From Micromonospora lupini str. Lupac 08 (GTDB lineage: Bacteria; Actinomycetota; Actinomycetes; Mycobacteriales; Micromonosporaceae): a DNA stretch of 64,000 bases. Position 1 is the stretch's first letter. Every line of letters begins with the position of its first letter. The stretch spans positions 5,058,636 through 5,122,635 of the forward strand of contig NZ_HF570108.1 of NCBI RefSeq assembly GCF_000297395.2, in the 5' to 3' direction. The notes under the pieces were generated by a model, which ran no database searches, was not told the DNA's origin, and was given only the letters and a program-made list of their open reading frames with translations. Position numbers and translations under genes: made by a program. Shown piece by piece: positions 40,040-48,442 of this stretch.

Positions 40040-41293
40040 CTACCGGGCGAGGTCGGCAGCGCGGTCGAGCAGGGCGCGGCGCTCGGCGGCCGAATCCACC
40101 GCAGCCGCCGCCGCCCGGAACAGCGCGGCGGCACGCGGCCGGTCACCCTGCCGGGCCACCAGATCGGCCTGAACCGCCACGGCCACCGGGTGACCGTCCA
40201 GCCCTCCCCCGGCGCGCGCGGCGTCGAGCAGGACCAGTCCGGCTTCCGGCCCGTACGCGTAGCCGTGCGCGACCGCGCGGTTGAGCGCCACCACCGGCGA
40301 CGACCGGAGGCCGAGCAGGGCGTCGTAGGCGCGGGCGATCGCCGGCCAGTCGGTGGCCTCGACGGACTCCGCGGTGGCGTGGCAGGCGGCGATGCGGGCC
40401 TGCCACGCGTACGGGCCGTGGTGCCGGACCCGGGCCAGCGCGGAGAGCCCGTCGGCGACGGCGGCCCGGTCCCAGCGGCGGCGGTCCTGCCGTTCCAGGG
40501 AGAGCAGGTTGCCGTCGGCGTCGCGGCGGGCGTCGCGCCGGGAGTGCTGGAACAGGACGAGCGCCAGCAGCGCGGCGACCTCGGACTGCTCGGGCATCAG
40601 CCGGTCGAGCAGGCGGGCCAGCCGGACCGCCTCGTCGGCGAAGGCCGGCTCGCCGTCGACGGAGTATCCCCGGGTGAAGAGCAGGTACAGCACGGCGAGC
40701 ACACCGGGCAGCCGTTCGGCAAGCGCCGGCCCGCTCGGCACCCGGTACGGGATGCCCGCCTGCGTGATGCGGGTCCGGGCGCGGGTCAGCCGGCGGGTCA
40801 TCGTCGACTCGCTGACCAGCAGGAGCCGGGCGATGTCGGCGGTCGGCACCCCGCAGACGGTACGCAGCGTCAACGCCACCCGGGCCTCGATCGCGAGCGC
40901 CGGATGGCAGCAGGTGAAGATGAGCCGCAGCCGGTCGTCCACCACGTCCTCCCCCGCCGGGGTCTCGGGCCACGCGTCGTCCGGCGCGAGCACCGCCAGT
41001 TCGTGCAGCTTGCGGCGCTCGACGGCGGCCCGCCGCAGCACGTCGATCGCGCGGTTACGGGCGACGGTCAGCAGCCAGCCGCCCGGGTTCGCCGGCACGC
41101 CGTCGTCGGGCCAGCGTTCCAGCGCGACGGCGAGGGCCTCCTGCGCGCAGTCCTCGGCCAACGCCCAGTCCCCGGTCAGCCGGATCAGGGTCGCGACGAT
41201 CCGGGGGTACGCGTCCACGCCGGCGGCCGCGACGGCCTGAGCCGCCGCGGCCGCGCCGACGGGCGCACCGGTCGTCGTGTCGGTGCGGGTCAT
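40040..41293 (-). CDS. ECF sigma factor with C-terminal extension (ECF42/DUF6596 type)
   Basis: This 417-residue protein has sigma-70 region 2 (DYPRIVATLIRLTGDWALAEDCAQEALAVALERWP, NPGGWLLTVARNRAIDVLRR) and region 4 (ALTLRTVCGVPTADIARLLLVSESTMTRRLTRAR). A long helical C-terminal domain follows (YLLFTRGYSVDGEPAFADEAVRLARLLDRLMP...), typical of group ECF42 sigma factors. These are co-encoded with YCII/DGPF proteins rather than anti-sigma factors, and the gene 4 bases upstream is one. It probably directs RNA polymerase to a stress or metabolic regulon. Confidence 0.9.
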   Translation of the reverse strand: MTRTDTTTGAPVGAAAAAQAVAAAGVDAYPRIVATLIRLTGDWALAEDCAQEALAVALERWPDDGVPANPGGWLLTVARNRAIDVLRRAAVERRKLHELAVLAPDDAWPETPAGEDVVDDRLRLIFTCCHPALAIEARVALTLRTVCGVPTADIARLLLVSESTMTRRLTRARTRITQAGIPYRVPSGPALAERLPGVLAVLYLLFTRGYSVDGEPAFADEAVRLARLLDRLMPEQSEVAALLALVLFQHSRRDARRDADGNLLSLERQDRRRWDRAAVADGLSALARVRHHGPYAWQARIAACHATAESVEATDWPAIARAYDALLGLRSSPVVALNRAVAHGYAYGPEAGLVLLDAARAGGGLDGHPVAVAVQADLVARQGDRPRAAALFRAAAAAVDSAAERRALLDRAADLAR

Positions 41294-41297
41294 CCGA

Positions 41298-41633
41298 TCA
41301 GGCGGACAGGTCCGCGAACGGGCGCAGTTCCAGTCGCCCCTCCCGCGCCATCGGGTGGGTGCGCGCCACCTCGATCGCCTCGTCGAGGTCGGCGCAGTCG
41401 ATCAGGTCGAAGCCCACGATGACCTCCGTGGTCTCGGCGAACGGCCCCTCGGAGACGAGCAGTTCCCCGTCGCGGACCCGGACCATGGTGGCCGCGCTTG
41501 TCGGCGCCAGCACGTTGCCGGTGAGGCGGCGGCCACGGGAGTCGTTCTCCGCCACCCACTTGTGGATGTCGGGCAGCTCGGTCGGGTCGGTGTCCGGTGC
41601 GGTGTCGGTGCAGACGAACATCATGAACTTCAT
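41298..41633 (-). CDS. YCII-related (DGPF-domain) protein, ECF42 partner
   Basis: This 111-residue protein (MKFMMFVCTDTAPDTDP...) has the family motif as SEGPFAETTEVIVGFDLID, followed by DEAIEVARTHPMAREG...LRPF. It starts at ATG 41633 and ends 4 bases before the sigma-factor ATG, so they are one operon. The DGPF family is the usual companion of ECF42 sigma factors; a role in sensing is suggested in the literature but the signal is unknown. Confidence 0.88.
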   Translation of the reverse strand: MKFMMFVCTDTAPDTDPTELPDIHKWVAENDSRGRRLTGNVLAPTSAATMVRVRDGELLVSEGPFAETTEVIVGFDLIDCADLDEAIEVARTHPMAREGRLELRPFADLSA

Positions 41634-41717
41634 CTGGCGCTCCCTCGGGTGTCCGGGTGTTTGCCAGCATGACGAACGGCCGGGGCCGTTCCGGACAGCC
41701 TCCCCGAAAAAACTTTG

Positions 41718-42329
41718 TCAGTCCGTGCCGGCCGCCCGGCGACGCGCCTCGCGGGTCTTCATGGCGTGCTCCATGAGGGTCACGAGCACCTCCTTGCTGG
41801 ACTCGCGCTGACGGGCGTCGCAGAGCAGCACCGGCACGCCCGGGTCCAGGTTCAGCGCGGTCTGCACCTCGTCGAGCCGGTACTGGCGGGCGCCCTCGAA
41901 GCAGTTCACCGCCACCACGAACGGGGTGCCCCGGCCCTCGAAGTAGTCGATCGACGGGAAGCAGTCGGCCAGCCGGCGCGTGTCGGCGAGCACCACCGCG
42001 CCGATCGCGCCCAGCGCCAGCTCGTCCCAGACGAACCAGAACCGGTCCTGCCCGGGTGTGCCGAACAGGTAGAGCACCAGGTCGTCGCTGATGGTGATCC
42101 GGCCGAAGTCCATCGCCACGGTGGTGGTGGTCTTACCCTCCACCCCGGACAGGTCGTCGATGCCGACGCCGGTCTCGGTCAGCACCTCCTCGGTGCGCAA
42201 CGGCCGGGTCTCGCTCACCGCGCCGACCATGGTGGTCTTGCCCACGCCGAAGCCGCCGGCGACCAGGATCTTGATCGCGGTGGGCAGCGGCGTCGCTCCC
42301 GCCGGCCGCTCAGAGTGCCCGTAGTCCAT
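41718..42329 (-). CDS. cvnD: Conservon small GTPase (CvnD-like)
   Basis: This 203-residue Ras-like GTPase has a P-loop GGFGVGKTT (about residues 25-33), a switch with TTTTVAMDFGRI, G3 as LFGTPGQDRF, and NCFEG in place of NKxD, as usual for conservon GTPases. It is the last of four overlapping or closely spaced conservon genes. Such modules are thought to work like a prokaryotic G-protein system downstream of a membrane sensor. Its start overlaps the DUF742 gene by 20 bases. Confidence 0.93.
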   Translation of the reverse strand: MDYGHSERPAGATPLPTAIKILVAGGFGVGKTTMVGAVSETRPLRTEEVLTETGVGIDDLSGVEGKTTTTVAMDFGRITISDDLVLYLFGTPGQDRFWFVWDELALGAIGAVVLADTRRLADCFPSIDYFEGRGTPFVVAVNCFEGARQYRLDEVQTALNLDPGVPVLLCDARQRESSKEVLVTLMEHAMKTREARRRAAGTD

Positions 42330-42696
42330 TGATTACCGCCTCGAAGATGCTGTTGTCGGGAAGACCGGCCGTGGTCTGCGGTTCGCGTACCTGCACGAGG
42401 TTGCGGGCCGCCAGGTCGCCGAGGAGCACCCGGATGGTCCCCACCGGCAGGTCGAGGTGGGCGGCGATCTCGGCGACGGACTGTATTCGCTGGCACAGGC
42501 CGACGATCGCCAGGTGCTCGGGACCGAGACCCACCTCCGGCGTCACGTCGGCTCGGGTCGCGGTGACCAGGGAGATCAGGTCGAACGTGCCGGTGACCGG
42601 ACGGGCACGCCCCCGTGTCACCGCGTACGGGCGCACCACCGGGCCCGCATGGTCATCCACCCACTGGTGTTCTGCGGACTCCCCCTGCACCGTCAT
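42310..42696 (-). CDS. cvnC: Conservon DUF742 protein (CvnC-like)
   Basis: This 128-residue protein shows DUF742 features: VVRPYAVTRGRARP near the N-terminus, LGPEHLAIVGLCQRIQSVAEIAAHLDLPVGTIRVLLGDLAARNLVQV (winged-helix-like), and FEAVINGLRAL at the end. ATG 42696 has GAGAGG about 8 bases upstream. It lies between the roadblock and GTPase genes in the standard conservon order. Confidence 0.93.
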   Translation of the reverse strand: MTVQGESAEHQWVDDHAGPVVRPYAVTRGRARPVTGTFDLISLVTATRADVTPEVGLGPEHLAIVGLCQRIQSVAEIAAHLDLPVGTIRVLLGDLAARNLVQVREPQTTAGLPDNSIFEAVINGLRAL

Positions 42697-42701
42697 GGCC
42701 G

Positions 42702-43124
42702 TTACCTCTCGCCAGCCGACTGTTCGGTGCCCCGCGACGGGGAGGCCACGTACTTGCCGACCCGGGTGACGAGCATCGCCATCTCGTACGCGATGAGGCC
42801 GACGTCGGCGTCCTCGCTGGCGAGGACCGCCAGGCAGGCGTTGCGGCCGGCGGCCGTGACGAACAGGAACGACGACTGCATCTCGATGATGGTCTGCTGC
42901 ACCTGGCCGCCGCCGAAGCGCTTGCCGGCGCCCCGCGCCAGGCTCTGGATGCCGGCCGCCATCGCCGCGAGGTGCTCGCCGTCGTCGCGGCTCAACCCCT
43001 GCGAGGAAGCCATCAACAGCCCGTCGGTGGAGAGCGCGACCGCATGCTCGGCCTGCTTCACCCGGCCCACCAGATCATCCAGCAACCACGTCAGGTCGGC
43101 ACTCGAAGCCGTCTTCTGGGCCAC
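42702..43124 (-). CDS. cvnB: Conservon roadblock/LC7 protein (CvnB-like)
   Basis: The start is GTG 43124 (VAQKTASSADLTWLLDDLV), preceded by AGAGGA; the upstream open frame is not supported. The 140-residue product is a roadblock/LC7-fold protein (VKQAEHAVALSTDGLLMASSQGLSRDDGEHLAAMAAGIQSLA...). Roadblock proteins act as GTPase-activating or scaffold partners of the small GTPase encoded two genes downstream. Confidence 0.93.
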   Translation of the reverse strand: MAQKTASSADLTWLLDDLVGRVKQAEHAVALSTDGLLMASSQGLSRDDGEHLAAMAAGIQSLARGAGKRFGGGQVQQTIIEMQSSFLFVTAAGRNACLAVLASEDADVGLIAYEMAMLVTRVGKYVASPSRGTEQSAGER

Positions 43125-43215
43125 TTCGTCGTCCTCTTCTCGCCCGGCAGTTGCGCCGTATTCGTCTTGGGCTTGACCGTCACACCGCGCGGGAACCCGC
43201 AGCACCGGCGCTCGG

Positions 43216-45801
43216 TCAGGTGGCTTGCGGTTCCTCGTCGGTCGGCTCGGGCGTCGGGCTCGACGAGGCGTCGGACGCGCCACCGAGCAGTCGCGCCGCG
43301 TCGGTCCGACCGCGCCGGGTGCCGGTCTGATACGAGCTCATCATCCGGCGTACCTGCTCCGGCGGCCGCACCACGTCCTCCTCGTCGGACTCCGTTGCCG
43401 CCGGGTCGTCGCGCAGCTCGGGAACGATGTTCGCCTGGCGAACGCGGACCGGCAGGCCGGAGCCGGTCCGGTCCGTCTCGGCCCGCGCCGGAACCGGCCC
43501 GCCGTCGGCGCCCGGCTCGCTGCCGCCGCCGCTCGGCGCGGCCCGGTCCACCGCGGGCAGGCCGGTGGGCACCGTCGGACCCTCCAGGGCCGGCTGGCCC
43601 GGGCTCCGCCGGGCCCGGGTGGGCAGCTCCGCCGCCGTGGCACTCACTGTCGTCCGCTGTCGGGTGGGGAGTACGACGTCGGTGTCGGTTCCGTCCACCT
43701 GCTGCTCGGTCGGGGTGCTGCTCTCGGCCGGCACCGGGGCGAGGGGGGTCACCGGCTGCGCCGCGGCCGGTCGGTTCGTGTCCGTCGCCGCGGCGGCCAC
43801 CGCGACCGACGACAGGCTTGCGGATCGGCCACCGCCGGTGGGGCCGGTGGTCGTCGGGCCCGAGGGCAGCGCGATGGCCGTCGGCCCGGCCGGCAACGCG
43901 CCGGAGTCCTCCGGGTCGGTCCCGTTGGCGCTGACCAGGGCCTGCGGGATGAGCACGACGGCGGTGGTGCCGCCGTACGCCGACTCCTTCAGCCGGACCC
44001 GCACGCCGTGCCGCTCGGTCAGCCGGCTCACCACGTACAGGCCGAGCCGGGCGGCGTTGGCGAGGTTCAGCTCGGACTGGTCGACGATGCGGTGGTTCGC
44101 CGCGGCCAGGTCCTCCTCGCTCATGCCGAGGCCACGGTCCTCGATCTCGATCGCGAACCCGTTGGCGACGAGCTGGCCCCGGACCTCCACCGTGGTGTGC
44201 GGCGGTGAGAACGACAGGCCGTTCTCGATCAGCTCGGCGAGCAGGTGGATGATGTCGCCGACCGCCCGACCGGCGAGCGAGACGGGCCCGAGCGGCAGCA
44301 CGTTGACCCGGGTGTAGTCCTCCACCTCGGCGACCGCGCCGCGCACCACGTCCACCATCGGGACGTTGCGCCGCCAGGCCCGGCCGGGGGTGGAGCCGGA
44401 GAGCACGATCAGGTTCTCCGCGTTACGTCGCATCCGGGTGGCCAGGTGGTCGACCCGGAACAGGTCCTCCAGCTCCTCCGCGTCGTGTTCCCGCCGCTCC
44501 ATCGCGTCGAGCAGGGTGAGCTGGCGGTGCACAAGCGCCTGCGTACGCCGGGCCAGGCTGAGGAAGACCTCGCGGACGTTGCGGCGCAGCTCGGCCTGCT
44601 CGACGGCGGTGCGCAGGGCGGTCTCCTGGACGGCGTTGAACGCCTTGCCGACCTGGCCGATCTCGTCGACGCCGAACTCCAGCGGGGGCGCCTCGGTGGC
44701 GACGTCGACCTCCTCGCCGCGGCCCAGCCTCTCGACCACCCGGGGCAGCCGCTCGTCGGCGAGCTGCCAGGCGGCCTGCCGCAACCGTTCCAGCTGGCGC
44801 AGGAGGGTCCGGGCCGTGGTGATCGAGACGACGACCGAGGCGATGACGGCGAGCAGACCCAGGCCGGTGGCGAGCACCAGCCGGACGACGACCATCACGG
44901 CCACGCCGGTGGCCCGGCCGACGATGCCCTCGCCGCCGTCGGCGACGGCGTCGTTCACCTCGGCCAGCGCCGGCTCGACGGTGCCGCGCCACTGCTCGGC
45001 GCTCACCGGCAGCTGGGTGGTCGGCCGACCGTCGTGGATGATGCCGTCCTGCACGGCGCGCAGCCGGGTGAACGCCTCGCCCTCGACGAGCTGCTGGTAG
45101 CGGCGCTGGTCGGCGTCGGCGAGCCGGGCCCGGGCCTCCTCGCCGAGGAACCGCTCGGCGGAGACCAGGCTGACATAGCGGGCGTACTCCGGCCCACTCA
45201 TCCGGCCGTTGCCGAAGAGGCCGCTGAGCAGCGCGTCCTCCTGCGAGATCAGCTCCTTCATCCGGTTGAGCTGGATCAGGGCCGCCGCGTCGGCGGCGAT
45301 CTCCTTGTCGTCCAGGCTGCCGGTGACGTCGTAGACCCGGAAGATCGATTCGATCGCGTCCGTGTAGGCGTCGGCGGCGGAGATCCGGTCGACCTTGCGG
45401 GCGAGCACGTCGGCGCGCGTCTGCTTCAGCCCGTCGACCTGTGCGATCGTGCGGTCCAACTGGGCGTCGAGCGCCGCGCTGCCGGCCACGTCGACCTGCC
45501 AGTTGCGCACCGAGTTGGCAAAGTCCCCGGCCAACTGCGCGGCCTTGCGCTGTTCGGTCTCCAGCGCCGCGCGCTGCGCGGCGTCGGGATTGCTCAGATA
45601 CGCCTGGGTCAGCCGTCGTTCCAGCTGGAGCTCCTGGAGCAGCGGGTCGGTGGGCGTGTAGACCTTGCTGTTGATCGCCTGGACGCCGAGCAGGTTGAAG
45701 CCGTCGCGCAGGGTCACCCACGCCGCGAACATCCAGAGAGCGACCAGGGAGAGCAGCAGGGCGACAACCTTGGTGCGGATACTCGTACCGCGAGAACGCA
45801 T
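43216..45801 (-). CDS. cvnA: Conservon sensor kinase with NIT domain (CvnA-like)
   Basis: This 861-residue membrane protein has an N-terminal helix (VVALLLSLVALWMFAAWVTL). An extracellular helical nitrate/nitrite-sensing-type (NIT) domain spans about residues 45-290. A second membrane helix follows (VMVVVRLVLATGLGLLAVIASVVVSI), then HAMP, a dimerisation region, and HATPase_c (LLAELIENGLSFSPPHTTVEVRGQ, IEDRGLGMSEEDLAAAN, LGLYVVSRLTERHGVRV). A long Pro/Thr/Ala-rich disordered tail lies after residue ~640. It is the input component of the conservon. It lies 123 bases downstream of the terpene cassette on the same strand. Confidence 0.93.
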   Translation of the reverse strand: MRSRGTSIRTKVVALLLSLVALWMFAAWVTLRDGFNLLGVQAINSKVYTPTDPLLQELQLERRLTQAYLSNPDAAQRAALETEQRKAAQLAGDFANSVRNWQVDVAGSAALDAQLDRTIAQVDGLKQTRADVLARKVDRISAADAYTDAIESIFRVYDVTGSLDDKEIAADAAALIQLNRMKELISQEDALLSGLFGNGRMSGPEYARYVSLVSAERFLGEEARARLADADQRRYQQLVEGEAFTRLRAVQDGIIHDGRPTTQLPVSAEQWRGTVEPALAEVNDAVADGGEGIVGRATGVAVMVVVRLVLATGLGLLAVIASVVVSITTARTLLRQLERLRQAAWQLADERLPRVVERLGRGEEVDVATEAPPLEFGVDEIGQVGKAFNAVQETALRTAVEQAELRRNVREVFLSLARRTQALVHRQLTLLDAMERREHDAEELEDLFRVDHLATRMRRNAENLIVLSGSTPGRAWRRNVPMVDVVRGAVAEVEDYTRVNVLPLGPVSLAGRAVGDIIHLLAELIENGLSFSPPHTTVEVRGQLVANGFAIEIEDRGLGMSEEDLAAANHRIVDQSELNLANAARLGLYVVSRLTERHGVRVRLKESAYGGTTAVVLIPQALVSANGTDPEDSGALPAGPTAIALPSGPTTTGPTGGGRSASLSSVAVAAAATDTNRPAAAQPVTPLAPVPAESSTPTEQQVDGTDTDVVLPTRQRTTVSATAAELPTRARRSPGQPALEGPTVPTGLPAVDRAAPSGGGSEPGADGGPVPARAETDRTGSGLPVRVRQANIVPELRDDPAATESDEEDVVRPPEQVRRMMSSYQTGTRRGRTDAARLLGGASDASSSPTPEPTDEEPQAT

Positions 45802-45924
45802 TGAACCGTCCCAGGCCGGGCGTTGACTCAGCTCATCAACGGGTGATCATGGAAGACGACGTCCCGCCACAGCGGGCATACGGGGCTGAGGCTCTGCGTA
45901 CGCTAGCAGTGTCCACACAACCCC

Positions 45925-47532
45925 TCAAGTTGTTGTTTTTGTTGCCTGGTAACCACAATCCACCACCGAACGGTCGGCGTCCGCCAGGTGCACGGAGGCC
46001 AACCGGCAGGCGGCCAGCACCGTCGCGCGAACGATCGCGGTAGGACAGTACAACTCCTTGCCGTACCACAGTGGAGGGTGCGGCCGGCCGGACGGTTGGT
46101 GCAGGTAGGCGTGGCCGCGAGCCACCGCGTCGTCGACCCGCGGCGCTCCCGTCGGCGCGGCCAGCAGCACCTGCAGGGCGTACGCGGTCTCCTCGGCCGT
46201 CCCGCCCCAGCGCCCCCACGAACCATCGGCACGTTGGTTCTCCAGCACCCAGCGGGCCGCCCGGTCCACCGCCTCGGCCGCCGCGCCGCCGCGACCGAAC
46301 TCCGCCAGGGCCAGCACGCAGCAGGACGTCGCGTAGTACGGCGAGGCGTGCCACCGGTCCTGCCAGGGGCCCTCGGGGAGCTGGTGGGCGGGCAGCACGA
46401 CGCTGAGCCGCTCGACCGCCCGGTGGTACCGCGCGTCCGCGCCGGGCCGCACGTTCACGTACTGGCCGAACGCGTCCAGCACGTGGGCGTTTGTGGTGAC
46501 CGAGAAGCCGTCCTCGCTCCCCGGCCAGGTGCAGAAGCCGTCCGCCGTCTCGTACGCCCAGAGGCTCGCCGGGTCGGCGGGGCGGCCGAGCCGGGCCAGC
46601 GCGTCAAGCGTGACCGAGGTGGTGTCGGCGTCGGTCGGCAGGCCCTCACCGGTGGCGACGCCCTCGGCGCCGGTGGCGGCGGCGAGGGTGCGCAGCACGG
46701 TGGCGGGCGGGTCGACCGCGACGCCTGCGCGACGCAGCCCGCTGAGCACCCAGGCCCGCTCGAAGACGGTGATCGGGGTGGGGCAGGGCACCGGCCCGTC
46801 GCCGTCGCGGATCAGCTCCCGCAGGAAGGCGTGCGCGGCGGGGCCGACGTCCGGGCCGGCGGCGGTCAGCCAGCCGGCGGTCGCGGCGGGCGACGCGCCG
46901 ACGGCGGTGAGGGTCGGCCCGGCGTCGGACGGTGTCGCGTCCAGCACCTCGTAGAAGTGGGCCAGCTTCGCCGGCAGCGCCGCCCCGGCGGCCACCGCGG
47001 CCCGTACCGCGCGCAGCCGGTCGGGGCCGAGCCCCGCGGGGAGTGTCAGCGGCGGGCGGGGCAGCCGGTCGGCGACCACCCGGTCCAGCCGGACCAGCCG
47101 GTCGTTGAGCGACTCGACAAGCGCCGGGACGATGAGGTCCAGCGCCGGGGTGTCCGGCAGTGCCCGCGCGTGCGTGGTGAGCAGACGGCCGCTGAGCGCG
47201 TCCAGCCCGCGCGCCACCGGGGCGATCAGGTCCGCCCCGGACCACAGGCCGTCGGCCAGCACGGCGAGCAGCGCGTCGGTGGCGCTGAGCGTGGGCACCA
47301 GGGCGTACCCCTCGGGTGGGCCCCACGCGCCGTCCGGGCGCTGCTCCCGCAGCAGGAACCCGATGCGCTGGTGGTGCCCCGGCAGCCAGGACGCGTCGGC
47401 GACCAGCCGGGCACTCTCGTACACCGAGGCGGCGACCTGCCCCCACGGCCGCAGCGCGAGACCCGCGATCAGCTCGCGCGCGGCGGCGTCGGTGGCCGGC
47501 TCGGCCAGGACCCGGGGGGAGCTTTCACTCAC
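45925..47532 (-). CDS. Class II diterpene cyclase (copalyl-diphosphate-synthase-like)
   Basis: GTG 47532 (VSESSPRVLAEP) has GGAG about 8 bases upstream and overlaps the terpene-synthase stop by 8 bases. The 535-residue product has the bacterial class II cyclase fold with QW-like repeats (REQRPDGAWGPPEG, ENQRADGSWGRWGG) and the catalytic acid motif D301-A-D303-T-T. This DxDTT form replaces the classical DxDD and is also described for mycobacterial Rv3377c. It should protonate and cyclise geranylgeranyl diphosphate to a bicyclic diphosphate. No GGPP synthase is in the window. Confidence 0.85.
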   Translation of the reverse strand: MSESSPRVLAEPATDAAARELIAGLALRPWGQVAASVYESARLVADASWLPGHHQRIGFLLREQRPDGAWGPPEGYALVPTLSATDALLAVLADGLWSGADLIAPVARGLDALSGRLLTTHARALPDTPALDLIVPALVESLNDRLVRLDRVVADRLPRPPLTLPAGLGPDRLRAVRAAVAAGAALPAKLAHFYEVLDATPSDAGPTLTAVGASPAATAGWLTAAGPDVGPAAHAFLRELIRDGDGPVPCPTPITVFERAWVLSGLRRAGVAVDPPATVLRTLAAATGAEGVATGEGLPTDADTTSVTLDALARLGRPADPASLWAYETADGFCTWPGSEDGFSVTTNAHVLDAFGQYVNVRPGADARYHRAVERLSVVLPAHQLPEGPWQDRWHASPYYATSCCVLALAEFGRGGAAAEAVDRAARWVLENQRADGSWGRWGGTAEETAYALQVLLAAPTGAPRVDDAVARGHAYLHQPSGRPHPPLWYGKELYCPTAIVRATVLAACRLASVHLADADRSVVDCGYQATKTTT

Positions 47533-48442
47533 CGCGATCTCCCCAGAAGTCCGACAGCTCGTAGAAGCCACCGGTGAAGGAGATCTGCCGGTGCAGGTAT
47601 TCCGCCTGACGGGGGCAGCGCTCGGCGAGGACGGCCAGGTCCCCCCGGGACCGGGCGGTCAGTTCGGCAAGCCGGGAGTGCACCCGCGCCGGATCGTCGA
47701 CCAGCTGCAACGCGTTCAGGTCGCCCCACTCGGCGTCCCGGTCCTGGGTGGCGAGGTCGTTGACCAGCCGCAGCACTCGCTGCACTCCCCGGCCGGCGTC
47801 CAGCAGGTCGGTCAGCAGCGCGAGCGTCCGCTCGTCGCCGGTCGCGATCCAGTGGGTGACGTTGACGAAGGAGCTGCCGGAGTTGTCGGCGTTCTCCAGG
47901 TAGCGGTCCAGGTCCGGCAGACGCCGCCCGGTGGTCGGGTCGGTCGGCAGGTTCTTCCAGTCCCACTCCCGGGCCGCAGCGGCGAGCATCCGGGCCAACT
48001 CGTCTCGCCAGATCGGGCGCAGCCGGGCGAACGCCGGCACCGTCTCCAGCTCGTCGCGCAGATCGGCCAGCAGCCGCGCGAGGTGACGCCCCGGTGGCGG
48101 AGCGGCGCCGTCGGCCACCGCCAGGCAGTCGGTCACCACCTGCCGGACGTCGTCGGCGGACCGGGCCAGGTAGTCGACCTGCCAGTCGGCGGCGAAGACC
48201 CAGAGCACGGTACGGGTGGTGATCCGCAGTTCGGCGGCGGTGTGCCAGGGTGCGATGAAGGCGACCACGGTGGCCACCGAGCTGAGCAGCGCCGGGTCGA
48301 ACGGCGCGGCGTCGAACAGCTCCGGGTGGGCGGCGGTGACGTCCTGGAGGTCCCGGACGCCGCGCACGGCGAGCGCGCACACCCGGCCCTGCTCGGCGAC
48401 CGCGTCCGGGCCGGCCTGCACCGGCCACGGCGTGCCCGTCAT
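47525..48442 (-). CDS. Class I terpene synthase
   Basis: The 305-residue protein starts at ATG 48442 in an ATGA overlap with the P450 stop. Two metal-binding motifs are recognisable in variant form: D86-WQV-D90 in VFAADWQVDYLA in place of DDxxD, and N228-D229-xx-T232-xxx-D236 (VNDLATQDRD) for the NSE triad. This supports class I ionisation-type cyclisation. In context it should convert the diphosphate made by the class II cyclase into a diterpene hydrocarbon or alcohol. The reduced Asp-rich motif makes product prediction unsafe. Confidence 0.82.
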   Translation of the reverse strand: MTGTPWPVQAGPDAVAEQGRVCALAVRGVRDLQDVTAAHPELFDAAPFDPALLSSVATVVAFIAPWHTAAELRITTRTVLWVFAADWQVDYLARSADDVRQVVTDCLAVADGAAPPPGRHLARLLADLRDELETVPAFARLRPIWRDELARMLAAAAREWDWKNLPTDPTTGRRLPDLDRYLENADNSGSSFVNVTHWIATGDERTLALLTDLLDAGRGVQRVLRLVNDLATQDRDAEWGDLNALQLVDDPARVHSRLAELTARSRGDLAVLAERCPRQAEYLHRQISFTGGFYELSDFWGDRGE